A DNA stretch of 64,000 nt, taken from NCBI GenBank assembly GCA_036946625.1, contig JAQIIU010000003.1:2369001-2433000 (forward strand), read 5' to 3'. A program made the position numbers and the translations under genes. The notes under the pieces were generated by a model. That model did no database searches and was not told the DNA's origin. It saw only the letters and a program-made list of their open reading frames with translations. This stretch comes from Methylorubrum populi (lineage in GTDB: Bacteria > Pseudomonadota > Alphaproteobacteria > Rhizobiales > Beijerinckiaceae). Shown in pieces: positions 1-9,026 of the stretch; position 1 is the stretch's first letter, and the number at the start of each line of letters is the position of its first letter.

Positions 1-1349
1 GTCTCGGCGAAGCCCGAACGGCCCTCGTCGCGGTGCGCGCCCAAGCCTGCGCCCAAGCCCTCGTTCAAGCCCTCGCCCCATCCCGCACCCCTGTCGTCGG
101 CGAAGGCCGGGCGCTGCGGCGCGCGGTAGCCCGCGGGCGCGGCCACCGAGGGGCCGGCGAACGGGCGGCTCGCCGGTCGGGGGCTTGAGGAGCTGGCGGC
201 GGCACCCGAATGCACGGCGAACCGCCCGAGCTCCGCCGCCTCGGCGAATCGCCCTCCGACGCTCCCCGCGCGCAGGGCGTCGAGGGCGGCCCGGGTGCCG
301 GTGGTCGAGGACCGCGCCCCGGCCCGGCGCAGGGCTTCGTGGATCGCGCTGACGATCAGCGCCCGCACCAGCCCCGGCTCGCGGAAGCGCAGCTCGGTCT
401 TGGCCGGATGCACGTTCACGTCGACCAGGGCGGGATCGCAGGTGAGGTGGAGCGCGAGCACCGGGTGGCGGTCGGAGCTCATGGTGTCGGCATAGGCGCC
501 GCGCACGGCGCCGAGCAGCAGCCGGTCGCGCACGGGGCGGCCGTTGACGACGAAGTGGATGTGGCTCGCCGCGCCGCGGTGGAAGGTCGGCAGGCCGGCG
601 TGCCCCTGGAGCGCGAACCCCTCGCGGGCCATGTCGACGGGCACGGCATTGCCGGGAAAGTCCGGCCCCAGCACCGCCCCGAGCCGGCGCAGGAAGCCGG
701 CCGGGCCCGGCTCGCTCTCGGCGGGAAACACCGTCGGGCTGCCGCTCTCGGTGCGAAGCGTGAAGCGGATCCGCGGCTGCGCCACCGCGAGCCGGCGCAG
801 GATCTCGGAGACGGCCGCCGTCTCGGCCCGGTCGGATTTGAGGAATTTCAGCCGGGCCGGGGTCGCGGCGAAGAGTTCGGTCACCTCGATGCGGGTGCCC
901 CGCGCGGCGGGGGCCGGGCGCACCGGGCCCTTGGCGCCGGAATCGATCGTCAGGCTCACCCCCTCCCCGTCCGCGGTGCGCGAGGTCAGGGTGAGCCGCG
1001 ACACCGCGCCGATCGAGGGCAGGGCCTCGCCGCGAAAGCCCAGCGAGCCGATCCGGGTGAGGTCGCCGTCGGGGAGCTTCGAGGTGGCGTGGCGCTCGAC
1101 CGCCAGCGCCAGGTCGTCGGCTCCCATGCCGATGCCGTCGTCGACGACGCGGATCAGGCGCCGCCCGCCGCCCTCGATCGCCACCTCGACGCTGCGCGCG
1201 CCGGCATCGATGGCGTTCTCGACCAACTCCTTGACGGCGGAGGCCGGCCGCTCGACCACCTCGCCCGCGGCGATGCGGTCGACCAGGATCGGGTCGAGGC
1301 GGCGCACGTGCGCCCGGGGCGGGGCGAGGGGTTCGGGGGCGGCGGACAT
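1..1349 (-). CDS. mutL: DNA mismatch repair protein MutL (3' end outside window)
   Basis: GHKL-ATPase subunit of mismatch repair; it couples MutS mismatch recognition to downstream nicking and excision. The visible N-terminal 449 codons carry the ATPase motifs in order: ELVENAIDA (about residues 41-49, Mg/ATP-binding Glu and Asn), DDGIGM (about 70-75) and GFRGEAL (about 104-110). The part nearest the window edge is a Gly/Ala/Pro-rich segment, which fits the linker before the C-terminal dimerisation domain. That domain, perhaps 150-200 residues, lies beyond position 1. The ATG at 1347-1349 gives a typical MutL N terminus; no strong Shine-Dalgarno sequence precedes it. The family assignment is secure. 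The presence of a C-terminal endonuclease motif cannot be judged. Confidence 0.95.
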   Translation of the reverse strand, partial: MSAAPEPLAPPRAHVRRLDPILVDRIAAGEVVERPASAVKELVENAIDAGARSVEVAIEGGGRRLIRVVDDGIGMGADDLALAVERHATSKLPDGDLTRIGSLGFRGEALPSIGAVSRLTLTSRTADGEGVSLTIDSGAKGPVRPAPAARGTRIEVTELFAATPARLKFLKSDRAETAAVSEILRRLAVAQPRIRFTLRTESGSPTVFPAESEPGPAGFLRRLGAVLGPDFPGNAVPVDMAREGFALQGHAGLPTFHRGAASHIHFVVNGRPVRDRLLLGAVRGAYADTMSSDRHPVLALHLTCDPALVDVNVHPAKTELRFREPGLVRALIVSAIHEALRRAGARSSTTGTRAALDALRAGSVGGRFAEAAELGRFAVHSGAAASSSSPRPASRPFAGPSVAAPAGYRAPQRPAFADDRGAGWGEGLNEGLGAGLGAHRDEGRSGFAE

Positions 1350-1458
1350 CGCTGCCGAATATAGGAGGGTTGCGCATGACCCGATAGGCGACGGGTTCGG
1401 GCCGTCCACCGCGCCGCCGCTCCCGCTTCGTGTCCGGGCGGTCCGCTCCGGCGGGCAC

Positions 1459-1551
1459 CGTCGTCGCGAGCACCGGCGAAGCGATCCAGCGGCGCGACCG
1501 ATCCGGAAAGGCGCGGCGCGTCCGGCTCGCTCCGGCTCCGCCTCGCGATGA
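1459..1551. repeat. Degenerate copy of the dispersed palindromic (MITE-like) repeat
   Basis: This intergenic stretch contains CGAAGCGATCCAG, a GC-rich core with TCCGGAAAGG, and CTCCGCCTCGCGATGAG. These match the middle of the elements at 14766-14929 and 52932-53096. The terminal inverted repeats are not recognisable, so it looks like a decayed copy. It lies in the 256-bp gap between mutL and the acyl-CoA dehydrogenase. Confidence 0.5.
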
Positions 1552-1605
1552 GCCTGAAGTGGATGCCCTCGTCCGAACGGTTCGAACGGAGACCCCTTCG
1601 TCCCC

Positions 1606-2862
1606 TCACCCCCGCGGCAGCATCCGGTCGCTGATGATGCGGCGCTGGATCTCGCTGGTGCCCTCGAAGATCGTGGTGAGGCGGGCGTCGCGCCAGTAGC
1701 GCTCGATCCGCCGCTCGGTGGTGTAGCCGTTGCCGCCGTGGAGCTGCATCGCTTGGTTCGTCACCCGCACCGCCATCTCGGTGGCCAGGAGCTTCACGCT
1801 CGCCGACTCGCTCTCGGCAGCCTCGCCCGCGTCGAGGAGGTGGGCGACCTGTTGCCAGTAGGCGCGGGCCTGCGCCACCTCCGCCGCCATGTCGGCGAGC
1901 GCGAAGCGCAGGGCCTGGAACCCGCCGATCGGCTGGCCGAACTGCTCGCGCTCCTGAAGGTAGGCGGTGCAATCCTCCACCGCGGCCCGCGCCACGCCGA
2001 CGGCGCGGGCCGCGGTGTGGACCCGGGCGATGTTGAGGCCGCGCTGCACCGAGGCGAAGCCGCCGGAATCCGCGTCCGCCCCCTCGTCGCCGTAGAGGCC
2101 GGTGAGCCGGTCGCGCTCGGGCACGCGCACGCGATCGAGGTTCAGCTCGAAGGTGAGGAAGCCGTGATAGCCGATCTTGTCGATGACTTTGCCGGTCATG
2201 CCCGCGGGGAAGGTGCCGGGCTCCTTGACCACGAGGAACGGTTCGAGGCCGGCCGAGCGCGGCTCGCCGGGCCCGGGGTCGCGCACCCGGGCCAGCACCT
2301 CGATGAAGTCGGCCCCTTGCGCGAAGCCGGCCCAGCGCTTGGTGCCGGTGAGCACCCATGCGTCGCCCTCGCGCTCGGCGCGGGTCTGCACCCCGGCGAG
2401 GTCCGAGCCGGCGGTGGGTTCCGACAAGGCGATCGAGCCGATCCACCGCCCCCTGGCGGATTTGGCGAGCAGCGCCCGGCGGCGCTCGTCGTCCAGCGTC
2501 TGCGTGCCGAGCCCCTGGCCGCGGGCGAGGATCGAGCCGGTGGAGAGCCACGCGCGGGCGAGTTCCTCCGAGACGAGGCAATATTCGAACACGCCGAGCC
2601 CGAGGCCGCCGGACTCGGCGGGAATCGTGATGCCGAACCAGCCCTTCTCCGCCATGGCGTCGATCAGCGAGCGCGGCATCTCCCCTTTTTGCGGATCGAG
2701 CGCGTCGGCCAGCGGCAGGATCACGTCGCGGGCGAACGTCCGCGCCTCCGCCTGGAGCGCGACGCGGCGTTCCGTGCGCCAGGGCGGGAGCAGCTCCGGC
2801 GGGCGCGGCGCCTTGAAGTCCGGCTTCACGAAGTCCGACTTGGCGAAGTCCGGCTTGGCCAT
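1606..2862 (-). CDS. Acyl-CoA dehydrogenase
   Basis: FAD-dependent acyl-CoA dehydrogenase of 418 aa that should introduce an alpha-beta double bond into an acyl-CoA and pass electrons to ETF. The order is typical: helical N domain, a central beta domain with SEPTAGSD (substrate/FAD region), and a C-terminal helical domain with QLHGGNGYTTE and FEGTSEIQRR. The Glu of the last motif sits where medium/short-chain dehydrogenases have their catalytic base. The N terminus has a short Lys/Phe/Asp-rich imperfect repeat (KPDFAKSDFVKPDFK). The ATG at 2862 follows a good GGGAGGAA ribosome-binding site. It stands alone, so the substrate (fatty, branched-chain or ethylmalonyl-type) cannot be assigned from context. 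Confidence 0.9.
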   Translation of the reverse strand: MAKPDFAKSDFVKPDFKAPRPPELLPPWRTERRVALQAEARTFARDVILPLADALDPQKGEMPRSLIDAMAEKGWFGITIPAESGGLGLGVFEYCLVSEELARAWLSTGSILARGQGLGTQTLDDERRRALLAKSARGRWIGSIALSEPTAGSDLAGVQTRAEREGDAWVLTGTKRWAGFAQGADFIEVLARVRDPGPGEPRSAGLEPFLVVKEPGTFPAGMTGKVIDKIGYHGFLTFELNLDRVRVPERDRLTGLYGDEGADADSGGFASVQRGLNIARVHTAARAVGVARAAVEDCTAYLQEREQFGQPIGGFQALRFALADMAAEVAQARAYWQQVAHLLDAGEAAESESASVKLLATEMAVRVTNQAMQLHGGNGYTTERRIERYWRDARLTTIFEGTSEIQRRIISDRMLPRG

Positions 2863-3020
2863 GGTTCCTCCCGGTTCTTGTCTCGGTTCGCCCGAGCCGA
2901 ACGCTCAAGTTGGCGAAACGTTCGCGCGGGCCCGGCTCACGCGACGCTCGCGAGAGACCCTTGCGGGGACCCTTGCAGAGACCCTTGCGCTGAGGCCCGC
3001 CCGCCCCCAGAACGCCGCCC

Positions 3021-4889
3021 ATGCTGCGCGTCAACGATCTCACCTACCGCATCGGCGAGCGGGTCATCCTCGATGCCGCGACCTTCGCGATCCCCGACCG
3101 GGCCCGCGTCGGGCTGGTGGGCCGCAACGGCGCGGGCAAGACCACCCTGTTCCGGGCGATCCTCGGCGACCTGCCGACCGATGCCGGGGCGGTCTCGCTG
3201 CCGAAGGGCATGCGCATCGGCGCGGTGGCGCAGGAGGCGCCGGCCGGGCCCGAGACCCTGCACGCGGTGGTGCTCGCCGCCGACACCGAGCGCGCCCGGC
3301 TGATGCGCGAGGCGGACGGCGCCGACGGCCTGCGCCGCGCCGAGATCGAGACGCGGCTCGTCGATATCGGCGCGCATTCGGCCCCGGCCCGGGCGGCGGC
3401 GATCCTGCACGGGCTCGGCTTCGACGCGGCGGCGCAAGCGCGCCCCTGCTCCGACTTCTCCGGCGGCTGGCGGATGCGGGTGGCGCTCGCCGCGGTCCTG
3501 TTCTCCGAGCCCGACCTGCTGCTGCTCGACGAGCCCACCAACTACCTCGACATCGAGGGCACGCTCTGGCTCTACGACTACCTGGAAAAGTACCCGCGCA
3601 CGGCGATCGTCATCAGCCACGACCGGGAGCTGCTCGACACCTCGGTCGATCACATCCTGCACCTCGACCGCGGCAAGCTGACGATCTACCGGGGCGGCTT
3701 CACCAGCTTCAGCCGGCAGCTCTCCGAGAAGCGGGTGCTCCAGGCCAAGGCGAAGGCCAAGCAGGACGCCGAACGGGCCCACCTCCAGAGCTTCATCGAC
3801 CGCTTCAAGGCCAAGGCGACCAAGGCGCGGCAGGCCCAGTCGCGGATGAAACGGCTCGCCAAGATGGAGCCGATCGCCGCGCTCCTGGAAGACGAGGCGC
3901 CGGTGATCCACCTGCCGAGCCCGGAAAAGCCGCTCTCGCCGCCGATCGTCGCGATGGAGCGGGTGCAGGCCGGCTACGGCGAGCGGATCGTGCTCTCGGG
4001 ACTCAACCTGAGCCTCGCCCCCGACGACCGGGTGGCGCTCCTGGGCGCCAACGGCAACGGCAAGTCGACCTTCTGCAAGCTGATCGGCGGGCGCTTGGCC
4101 CCGCTGGCCGGCGAACTGAAACGCGCCTCGAAGATGGAGGTCGCCTACTTCGCCCAGCACCAGCTCGACGAGCTGCGCCCGGCCGAGAGCGCGGTGGCGC
4201 ATGTGCGCGGCCGGATGCCCGACGCTCCGGAAGCGAAGGTCCGCTCGGCCGCCGCCCGTCTCGGTTTCCCCGCGTCGAAAGCCGACACGCCGGTGGAAAA
4301 GCTCTCCGGCGGCGAGAAGGCGCGCCTGCTGATGGGGCTCGCCGCCTTCGGCGGGCCGCACCTGCTCATCCTCGACGAGCCGACCAACCACCTCGACATC
4401 GAGAGCCGGCAGGCGCTGGTCGAGGCGATCAACGACTACGAGGGGGCGGTGATCCTCGTCTCCCACGACCGCTTCCTGATCGAGGCCTGCGCCGACCGGC
4501 TCTGGATCGTCGGCGACGGCTCGGTGAAGACCTTCGACGGCGACATGGACGACTATCGCCGCCTCGTGCTGGCCGGCCCGGAACGGTTGGAATCCGCGAA
4601 CGAATCCACCGGCGGCCAGCGGGCCGAGGCCCGCCGCTCGGCGGTGGAGCGGCGCGCGGCGCTGGCGCCCCTCAGGAAGCGCCTCGACGCGATCGAGGCG
4701 CGGATGGCCAAGCTCTCGGGGGCGATCGGGAAGATCGACGCGGCGCTCGCCGACGGCACCGCCTTCCTCAAGGATGCGGCCAAGGCCGGCGACTTGGCCC
4801 GGATGCGCGCCGAGGCGGCCGAGGCGCTGGCCAAGGCGGAGGAGGAGTGGCTCGAGGTGAGCGGGGAGATCGAAGGGGCCAATCAATAA
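3021..4889 (+). CDS. ABC-F family ATPase (YheS/Uup-like)
   Basis: Soluble protein of 622 aa with two ABC ATPase domains and no membrane segments, as in ABC-F translation factors. Domain 1 has Walker A GRNGAGKTT (about residues 34-42), a degenerate signature DFSGGW and Walker B LLLLDEPTNYLD. The linker of about 80 residues is Lys/Arg-rich (KAKAKQDAERAHLQSF), like the P-site tRNA interaction motif region. Domain 2 has GANGNGKST, KLSGGEKARL and LLILDEPTNHLD. The tail is a predicted coiled coil of about 80 residues (RKRLDAIEARMAKL). Members act on ribosomes or, in Uup, in DNA-related processes. The exact subfamily is not decided here. Confidence 0.92.
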   Translation: MLRVNDLTYRIGERVILDAATFAIPDRARVGLVGRNGAGKTTLFRAILGDLPTDAGAVSLPKGMRIGAVAQEAPAGPETLHAVVLAADTERARLMREADGADGLRRAEIETRLVDIGAHSAPARAAAILHGLGFDAAAQARPCSDFSGGWRMRVALAAVLFSEPDLLLLDEPTNYLDIEGTLWLYDYLEKYPRTAIVISHDRELLDTSVDHILHLDRGKLTIYRGGFTSFSRQLSEKRVLQAKAKAKQDAERAHLQSFIDRFKAKATKARQAQSRMKRLAKMEPIAALLEDEAPVIHLPSPEKPLSPPIVAMERVQAGYGERIVLSGLNLSLAPDDRVALLGANGNGKSTFCKLIGGRLAPLAGELKRASKMEVAYFAQHQLDELRPAESAVAHVRGRMPDAPEAKVRSAAARLGFPASKADTPVEKLSGGEKARLLMGLAAFGGPHLLILDEPTNHLDIESRQALVEAINDYEGAVILVSHDRFLIEACADRLWIVGDGSVKTFDGDMDDYRRLVLAGPERLESANESTGGQRAEARRSAVERRAALAPLRKRLDAIEARMAKLSGAIGKIDAALADGTAFLKDAAKAGDLARMRAEAAEALAKAEEEWLEVSGEIEGANQ

Positions 4890-5025
4890 AGCCCTGGATC
4901 CAAAATTTCAATCCAAGACATATCAAATTTACGAATGCAGTTCGTGTGCCAATGATGTTAAATTCGTTTTATATTCCTTCTGACCAGGGGCGGCAGTGCC
5001 TTGAGTGGGCGGCCGATGAATTTGC
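4890..5025. other. AT-rich junction upstream of the membrane/helical-repeat gene
   Basis: Base composition drops abruptly right after the ABC-F stop codon. A run such as TTAAATTCGTTTTATATTCC (4957-4976) contains plausible -10-like hexamers, but no convincing -35/-10 pair with correct spacing was identified. The change continues into the first about 150 bp of the next gene, suggesting the junction of acquired DNA. Confidence 0.4.
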
Positions 5026-6438
5026 ATGCGATGGATCTTGAATGGACCGCTTCGCATAATTTCGAGTTTTTTCAAATCAAATATTGACGATGGTGCCTTT
5101 TCGAAAGCAATGCGGAGCAAGAATTTTGCTTCGATTGCTGACCTGTTTGGTTTTTTCCTCATAAGCGGTGGCATTTTTATGCTATTGCTGAGCACCGTTG
5201 GCGCCTGGATCTCGGGAACGCCTGGACTGGCATGGACGGTGTTCGGCCTGGGATTGCTTTTGGGAGGTGCGAGCTTCGTCAGCGGCTGGCTTCTCGGCCT
5301 GCTGTTCGGCATCCCCAGAACTCTGGCGCGTCCTCAGCCCTTGCCTGCCACGCCCGACGCAACGGACACCGCCTCGACGCGTCGGGCCGCGGCCTCTCGC
5401 GTCAACACGAATCTCGAAGACGTCTCCGACTGGCTGACCAAGACCCTGATCGGCGTCGGACTCACGCAGCTCTACGTATTCCCGGAAAAGCTCTGGTCGA
5501 TCGCGGGACAGATCAACGAGTCCGGCTTTGGCTGGAAGCCGCACGGCCAGCTTCTTGCCCTGGCTCTGATCCTCTACTTTGCTCCAGGCGGCTTCTGGCT
5601 GGGCTACGTCGCGACCCGGACCGTCCTCACGAAGCTTTTCGACAGTATGGAAGAGGCAGCCGCGGATGCCGACATCGTGCTGGCTCAGGACCAACTGCAA
5701 CTCAACATCAAGGGCAACGAATTGCAGCCGGCGACCGATCCCGCCGTCGCCAACGCAGATCGTTCGCTGCTAAAGCTGCCGATGCACGCAATGGAAACGC
5801 CGAGGCAACTCGCGGCCTGGGGCGTTGCCCGTGCCCGCGTCGGGGAATGGCCGGCGGCGCTGACCGCCGTCGAACAAGCTGCCGTTGCCGATCCCAAAGA
5901 CATCCTGATCAAGGACGCGCTGGCCAAGCTGTATACCGTCCAGAATCGAAGGCCGGACGCGGAGCGGGTGCTTCGCGATGCGCCTCCAACGGATACAGCC
6001 GTTCTGTGGGCCCTGTACGAACCGGCTCCCGACGGCTTCCGGCGCGCCATCCAACTCGGCGAGACGATCCTGGCCGATCCCAAACAGGGCCACAGCGTCA
6101 ATCTTCGCGTCTGGCTGGCCTGCGCCTACGGTCAGCAGCATGCGGATGCCGAGGCGCGAGCCGACGAAGCGTTGGCTCACACGTCCCGAAACAAGGCCGT
6201 CGAGAACGTCAAGGCTGCCCTGAACGTAAATCCGGGCGTCCGGCCGTGGCTGTATGCGCTCTGGAAGCCGTCCGAGGACTCGGTCGACGATGATCTGAAG
6301 AGCCTGGGCGACGATCCGGAAGTAGCAGCCCTGCTCGCGCCTTCGCCGTCCCAACCCGCTCGCGCGGGTGGGCGCATCGGATCGGACAGTGAGAACCCTG
6401 CGCCACGCCAGACGGGCAGGCCCGCAGCCGAGCCATAA
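5026..6438 (+). CDS. Membrane protein with NTNLE-DWLTK-GVGL motif and C-terminal helical repeats
   Basis: Protein of 470 aa with no assigned function. Hydrophobic segments lie at about residues 41-62, 68-95 and 176-198. Between them is NTNLEDVSDWLTKTLIGVGL (about 126-145), followed by an amphipathic stretch. From memory, this motif recurs in membrane modules of prokaryotic proteins tied to signalling or conflict domains such as pYEATS; that is recollection, not a search result. From about residue 250 the protein is soluble and helical, with TPR-like pairs (GVARARVGEWPAALTAVEQA, then DALAKLYTVQNRRPDAERVL), and it ends in a Pro/Gly-rich tail. The 5' end is AT-rich against its neighbours, suggesting transfer. 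No clear Shine-Dalgarno precedes the ATG. Confidence 0.75.
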   Translation: MRWILNGPLRIISSFFKSNIDDGAFSKAMRSKNFASIADLFGFFLISGGIFMLLLSTVGAWISGTPGLAWTVFGLGLLLGGASFVSGWLLGLLFGIPRTLARPQPLPATPDATDTASTRRAAASRVNTNLEDVSDWLTKTLIGVGLTQLYVFPEKLWSIAGQINESGFGWKPHGQLLALALILYFAPGGFWLGYVATRTVLTKLFDSMEEAAADADIVLAQDQLQLNIKGNELQPATDPAVANADRSLLKLPMHAMETPRQLAAWGVARARVGEWPAALTAVEQAAVADPKDILIKDALAKLYTVQNRRPDAERVLRDAPPTDTAVLWALYEPAPDGFRRAIQLGETILADPKQGHSVNLRVWLACAYGQQHADAEARADEALAHTSRNKAVENVKAALNVNPGVRPWLYALWKPSEDSVDDDLKSLGDDPEVAALLAPSPSQPARAGGRIGSDSENPAPRQTGRPAAEP

Positions 6439-6514
6439 TCCTCGGCAACACGGTCGATCTCAGGACGTTGTCGCAGGCGCATCGCGACCGGTGCGGGGTG
6501 AGCAGCGACCGGAT

Positions 6515-7513
6515 ATGCCTCGACGCCTTTTGAAAGGTTCCGCCCTCCTGCCGCTGGCGGCGGCCGGCGCCTGGATCGCCTGGAGCCATCTCGGGCTGAA
6601 CCGGGCCGGTCCCCTGCCCCCGGCCCTGTCGGGGCGGCGCACCACCCTGCGCACGCGGGCGGGCCGGGTGAACCTCTACGCCGCGGATGCGCGAGCGGGC
6701 CGACCGCTGCTCCTGATCCACTCGGTCAACGCCGCCGCCAACGCCTACGAGGTCCGGCCGCTCTACGAGCATTACCGCCGGAGCCGGCCGGTCTACGCGC
6801 TCGAACTGCCGGGCTTCGGTTTCTCGGAGCGGGCGGACCGGATCTACACGCCCCGGCTGATGACCGACGCGATCCTCGACGCGGCCGCCGAGATCGCCGG
6901 CCGCCACGGCGGCGCGGCGCTCGACGCCATCGCCCTCTCGCTGCCTTGCGCCTACCTCGCCCGCGCCGCGCTGGAGCGGCCCGACCTGTTCGCGACGCTG
7001 GGCCTGATCAGCCCGACCGGCTTCGACGCCCGGCTGTCGGGCCGCGGGCCGGCGGACACCGACCGCGGCAACCCGCTCGCGCGGCAGCTCGCCGCCTTCC
7101 CGCTCTGGGGCCGGCCGCTGTTCGACGCGCTGGTGAGCGGCCCGAGCATGCGCTTCTTCCTGGAAAAGACCTGGGGCAGCCGCGACATCGACGAGGGCCT
7201 GTTCGCCTACGACCGGATCTCGGCCGGGCAGCCGGGGGCCGAGCACGCGCCGTTCTCGTTCCTCGCGGGCTACCTGTTCCCGGACGACACCACCCGGGTC
7301 TACGAGGCGCTGAACCTGCCGGTCTTCATGGTGCACGGCGCGCGGGGCGACTTCGTCGATTACCGCCACGTCGGCACGGTGGCGGGCCGCCCGAACTGGA
7401 CGATCCTGCGGCTCCCCACCGGCGCCTTCCCGCATTTCGAGGACCGGCCGGCGGTGACGAACGCCTACGACGCCTTCCTGGCCGCGCATCGCGGGAACGA
7501 TGCGTGGGCGTGA
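6515..7513 (+). CDS. Alpha/beta-fold hydrolase with N-terminal hydrophobic segment
   Basis: Protein of 332 aa. An N-terminal hydrophobic stretch (ALLPLAAAGAWIAWSHL) suggests a signal anchor. The alpha/beta hydrolase core follows: oxyanion-side LLLIHSVNAAANAYE, a nucleophile elbow reading ALSLPCAYLA (Ser present, but not the canonical G-x-S-x-G), the acid-bearing HGARGDFVDY, and FPHFED as the likely catalytic His. The substrate is unknown; esterase or lipase-like activity is likely. The ATG at 6515 puts the hydrophobic segment near the N terminus; an upstream extension in frame would add charged, non-conserved-looking residues. It is convergent with the RibD-like gene, only 7 bp away. Confidence 0.8.
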   Translation: MPRRLLKGSALLPLAAAGAWIAWSHLGLNRAGPLPPALSGRRTTLRTRAGRVNLYAADARAGRPLLLIHSVNAAANAYEVRPLYEHYRRSRPVYALELPGFGFSERADRIYTPRLMTDAILDAAAEIAGRHGGAALDAIALSLPCAYLARAALERPDLFATLGLISPTGFDARLSGRGPADTDRGNPLARQLAAFPLWGRPLFDALVSGPSMRFFLEKTWGSRDIDEGLFAYDRISAGQPGAEHAPFSFLAGYLFPDDTTRVYEALNLPVFMVHGARGDFVDYRHVGTVAGRPNWTILRLPTGAFPHFEDRPAVTNAYDAFLAAHRGNDAWA

Positions 7514-7520
7514 GGGAGCG

Positions 7521-8237
7521 TCAACCTACGGATTCGATCCGGTAGCGCAGCCAGACGGTGCCGTCCTCGAACGGCTCGCAGGCGGTGCGGGTGAGGCGGC
7601 GGCGCGCGCCCATGGAATCGCCCTCCGTCCCCTCGAAGTCGAACAGGGCCGGCGTGCCGATCACCCCGTCGACCGCCGGGGCCAGCAGCAGGCTCAGCTC
7701 GTCCACGAGCCCGGCCTTCAGCATCGAGCCGTTGATGCGCCCGCCCCCCTCCACCAACAGCCGCTCGATGCCGAACAGGAGCTTGAGCTTGGCGAGCGCC
7801 AGGGCGAAATCGACCTCCCGCGCGCCGGCCAGGATGTAGGACTGGCCGCCTGCCCTGAGCCGGCGCAGGCGGTCGTCCGAGGCTTGGCCCGTCGTCAGCA
7901 CGATGACGTGATCGCCCTCGATGTCGTTGCGCGCGCCCCAATCCATCGCCCCGCGGGCGTCGAGCGCCACGGCGTAGCCGGAGGCGTCGGTGCGGGCGAC
8001 GTGATCCTCGCGGGAGACCGGCTCCTCGGGCGGGGCGGAGGCGAGCGGTTTCGCGCTGTCGGCGTAGCCCTGCATGGTGATGCGCCCGCACATCCAGGCA
8101 TCGCCGGCAAGGCGCTTGTGGACCGTCTCGTAATGCGAATCCGCGTCGATGGCAGTCCAGCGCCGCACCTTGATGCGCCCGTCGACCGAGGCGGTCATGT
8201 GGCACAGGACGTAGGGGCGCTCCGAGATGTCGGTCAT
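7521..8237 (-). CDS. RibD C-terminal/dihydrofolate reductase-like family protein
   Basis: Reductase-fold protein of 238 aa related to the C-terminal (reductase) domain of RibD. Features are an N-terminal CHMTASVDGRI (the substrate-binding S-x-D-G-R element), an NADPH-binding-like VIVLTTG, and IERLLVEGGGRINGSML, the conserved EGG motif near the C terminus. It has no deaminase domain, so it is one of the stand-alone reductases of unknown substrate rather than a complete riboflavin enzyme. The ATG at 8237 has AGGAACG upstream; an in-frame TTG at 8261 is possible but less likely. Confidence 0.82.
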   Translation of the reverse strand: MTDISERPYVLCHMTASVDGRIKVRRWTAIDADSHYETVHKRLAGDAWMCGRITMQGYADSAKPLASAPPEEPVSREDHVARTDASGYAVALDARGAMDWGARNDIEGDHVIVLTTGQASDDRLRRLRAGGQSYILAGAREVDFALALAKLKLLFGIERLLVEGGGRINGSMLKAGLVDELSLLLAPAVDGVIGTPALFDFEGTEGDSMGARRRLTRTACEPFEDGTVWLRYRIESVG

Positions 8238-8366
8238 GGCGGTCGTTCCTGCTCTCTGCAACCGGAGGCGGAACTAGACCGGTCTCCCCTTCGGGCCAGG
8301 GCAGGCCGCCGCGGCGACGCGCCGCCGGCTTGGCCGGGAGCCGCGGCGCCGGATAGGCTGAAGGCG

Positions 8367-8434
8367 GCGCTTGGCGAAACGGGACGCTCGGCGAAAGGAG
8401 GCGCTTGGCGAAAGGAGGCGCTTGGCGAAACGGC
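8367..8434. repeat. Four tandem 17-bp units
   Basis: Four contiguous 17-bp units start at 8367, 8384, 8401 and 8418. Each resembles GCGCTTGGCGAAAGGAG; units 1 and 4 end in ACGGG/ACGGC, and unit 2 starts ACGCTC. The array lies between the divergent RibD-like and GlcG-like genes, about 50 bp before the latter, so it may influence its expression or simply vary by slippage. Confidence 0.75.
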
Positions 8435-8486
8435 CTTCGCCGGTGCATGTCCTCAGGCGGACGCCCTGCCCTTCGAGGACATCCGG

Positions 8487-8924
8487 ATGACCGACCTGAC
8501 GCTCGCCGCCGCCCAGACCCTCGTCGCGACCGCCCTGAAGACCGCCCGCGAGCGGGGGCTCAAGCCGCTGGCGGTGGTCGTCTACGACGCCCGCGGCGCC
8601 CTCAAATGCCTCGCGGCCGAGGACGGCACCGCACTGCGCCGGGCCGAGGTCGCCCGCGGCAAGGCCAACGGCGCGCTGGCGCTGGGCCTCGGCTCGCGGG
8701 CGATCGCCAAGCGCGCCGAGGAGCAGCCGCATTTCGTGGCCGCGGTGAGCCACCTCGTCGGCCCGGACGCCCTGGTGCCGGTGCCCGGCGGCGTGCTGAT
8801 CCGCGATCGCGAGGGCCGGCTGCTCGGCGCGGTCGGGGTCTCGGGCGACACCTCCGACAACGACGAGATCTGCGCGCTCGCCGGCATCGAGGCGGCGGGG
8901 TTGAAGGGGGAGACGGGGGCCTGA
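8487..8924 (+). CDS. GlcG/HbpS-like (DUF336) protein
   Basis: Protein of 145 aa of the GlcG/HbpS family: N-terminal helix with LTLAAAQTLVATAL, a beta strand PLAVVVYDARG, a conserved GALALGLGSRAIAKRAEEQP helix, then VPVPGGVLIRD and LLGAVGVSGDTSDNDE near the end. Family members bind haem or small ligands, or accompany glycolate/diol metabolism; no specific role can be inferred. No signal peptide. The ATG at 8487 has GAGGA seven bases upstream. Confidence 0.85.
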   Translation: MTDLTLAAAQTLVATALKTARERGLKPLAVVVYDARGALKCLAAEDGTALRRAEVARGKANGALALGLGSRAIAKRAEEQPHFVAAVSHLVGPDALVPVPGGVLIRDREGRLLGAVGVSGDTSDNDEICALAGIEAAGLKGETGA

Positions 8925-8962
8925 GGGGCTGACGACCGTGTTCGGAGGCCCGCACCGCTTGT

Positions 8963-8991
8963 CCCCTCTCCCCGCTGGGCGGGGAGAGGGG
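8963..8991. repeat. Short GC-rich inverted repeat (CCCCTCTCCCCGC type)
   Basis: CCCCTCTCCCCGC pairs with GCGGGGAGAGGGG around a short loop, just downstream of the GlcG-like gene and upstream of the peptide-binding protein. Similar palindromes occur at 18822-18846 and 18990-19017, so it is a dispersed family. It could act as a weak terminator, but no T-tract follows. Confidence 0.6.
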
Positions 8992-9026
8992 ATGCGTCGG
9001 AAGCCTGTTCGCTTGTCCGTAAGCCC

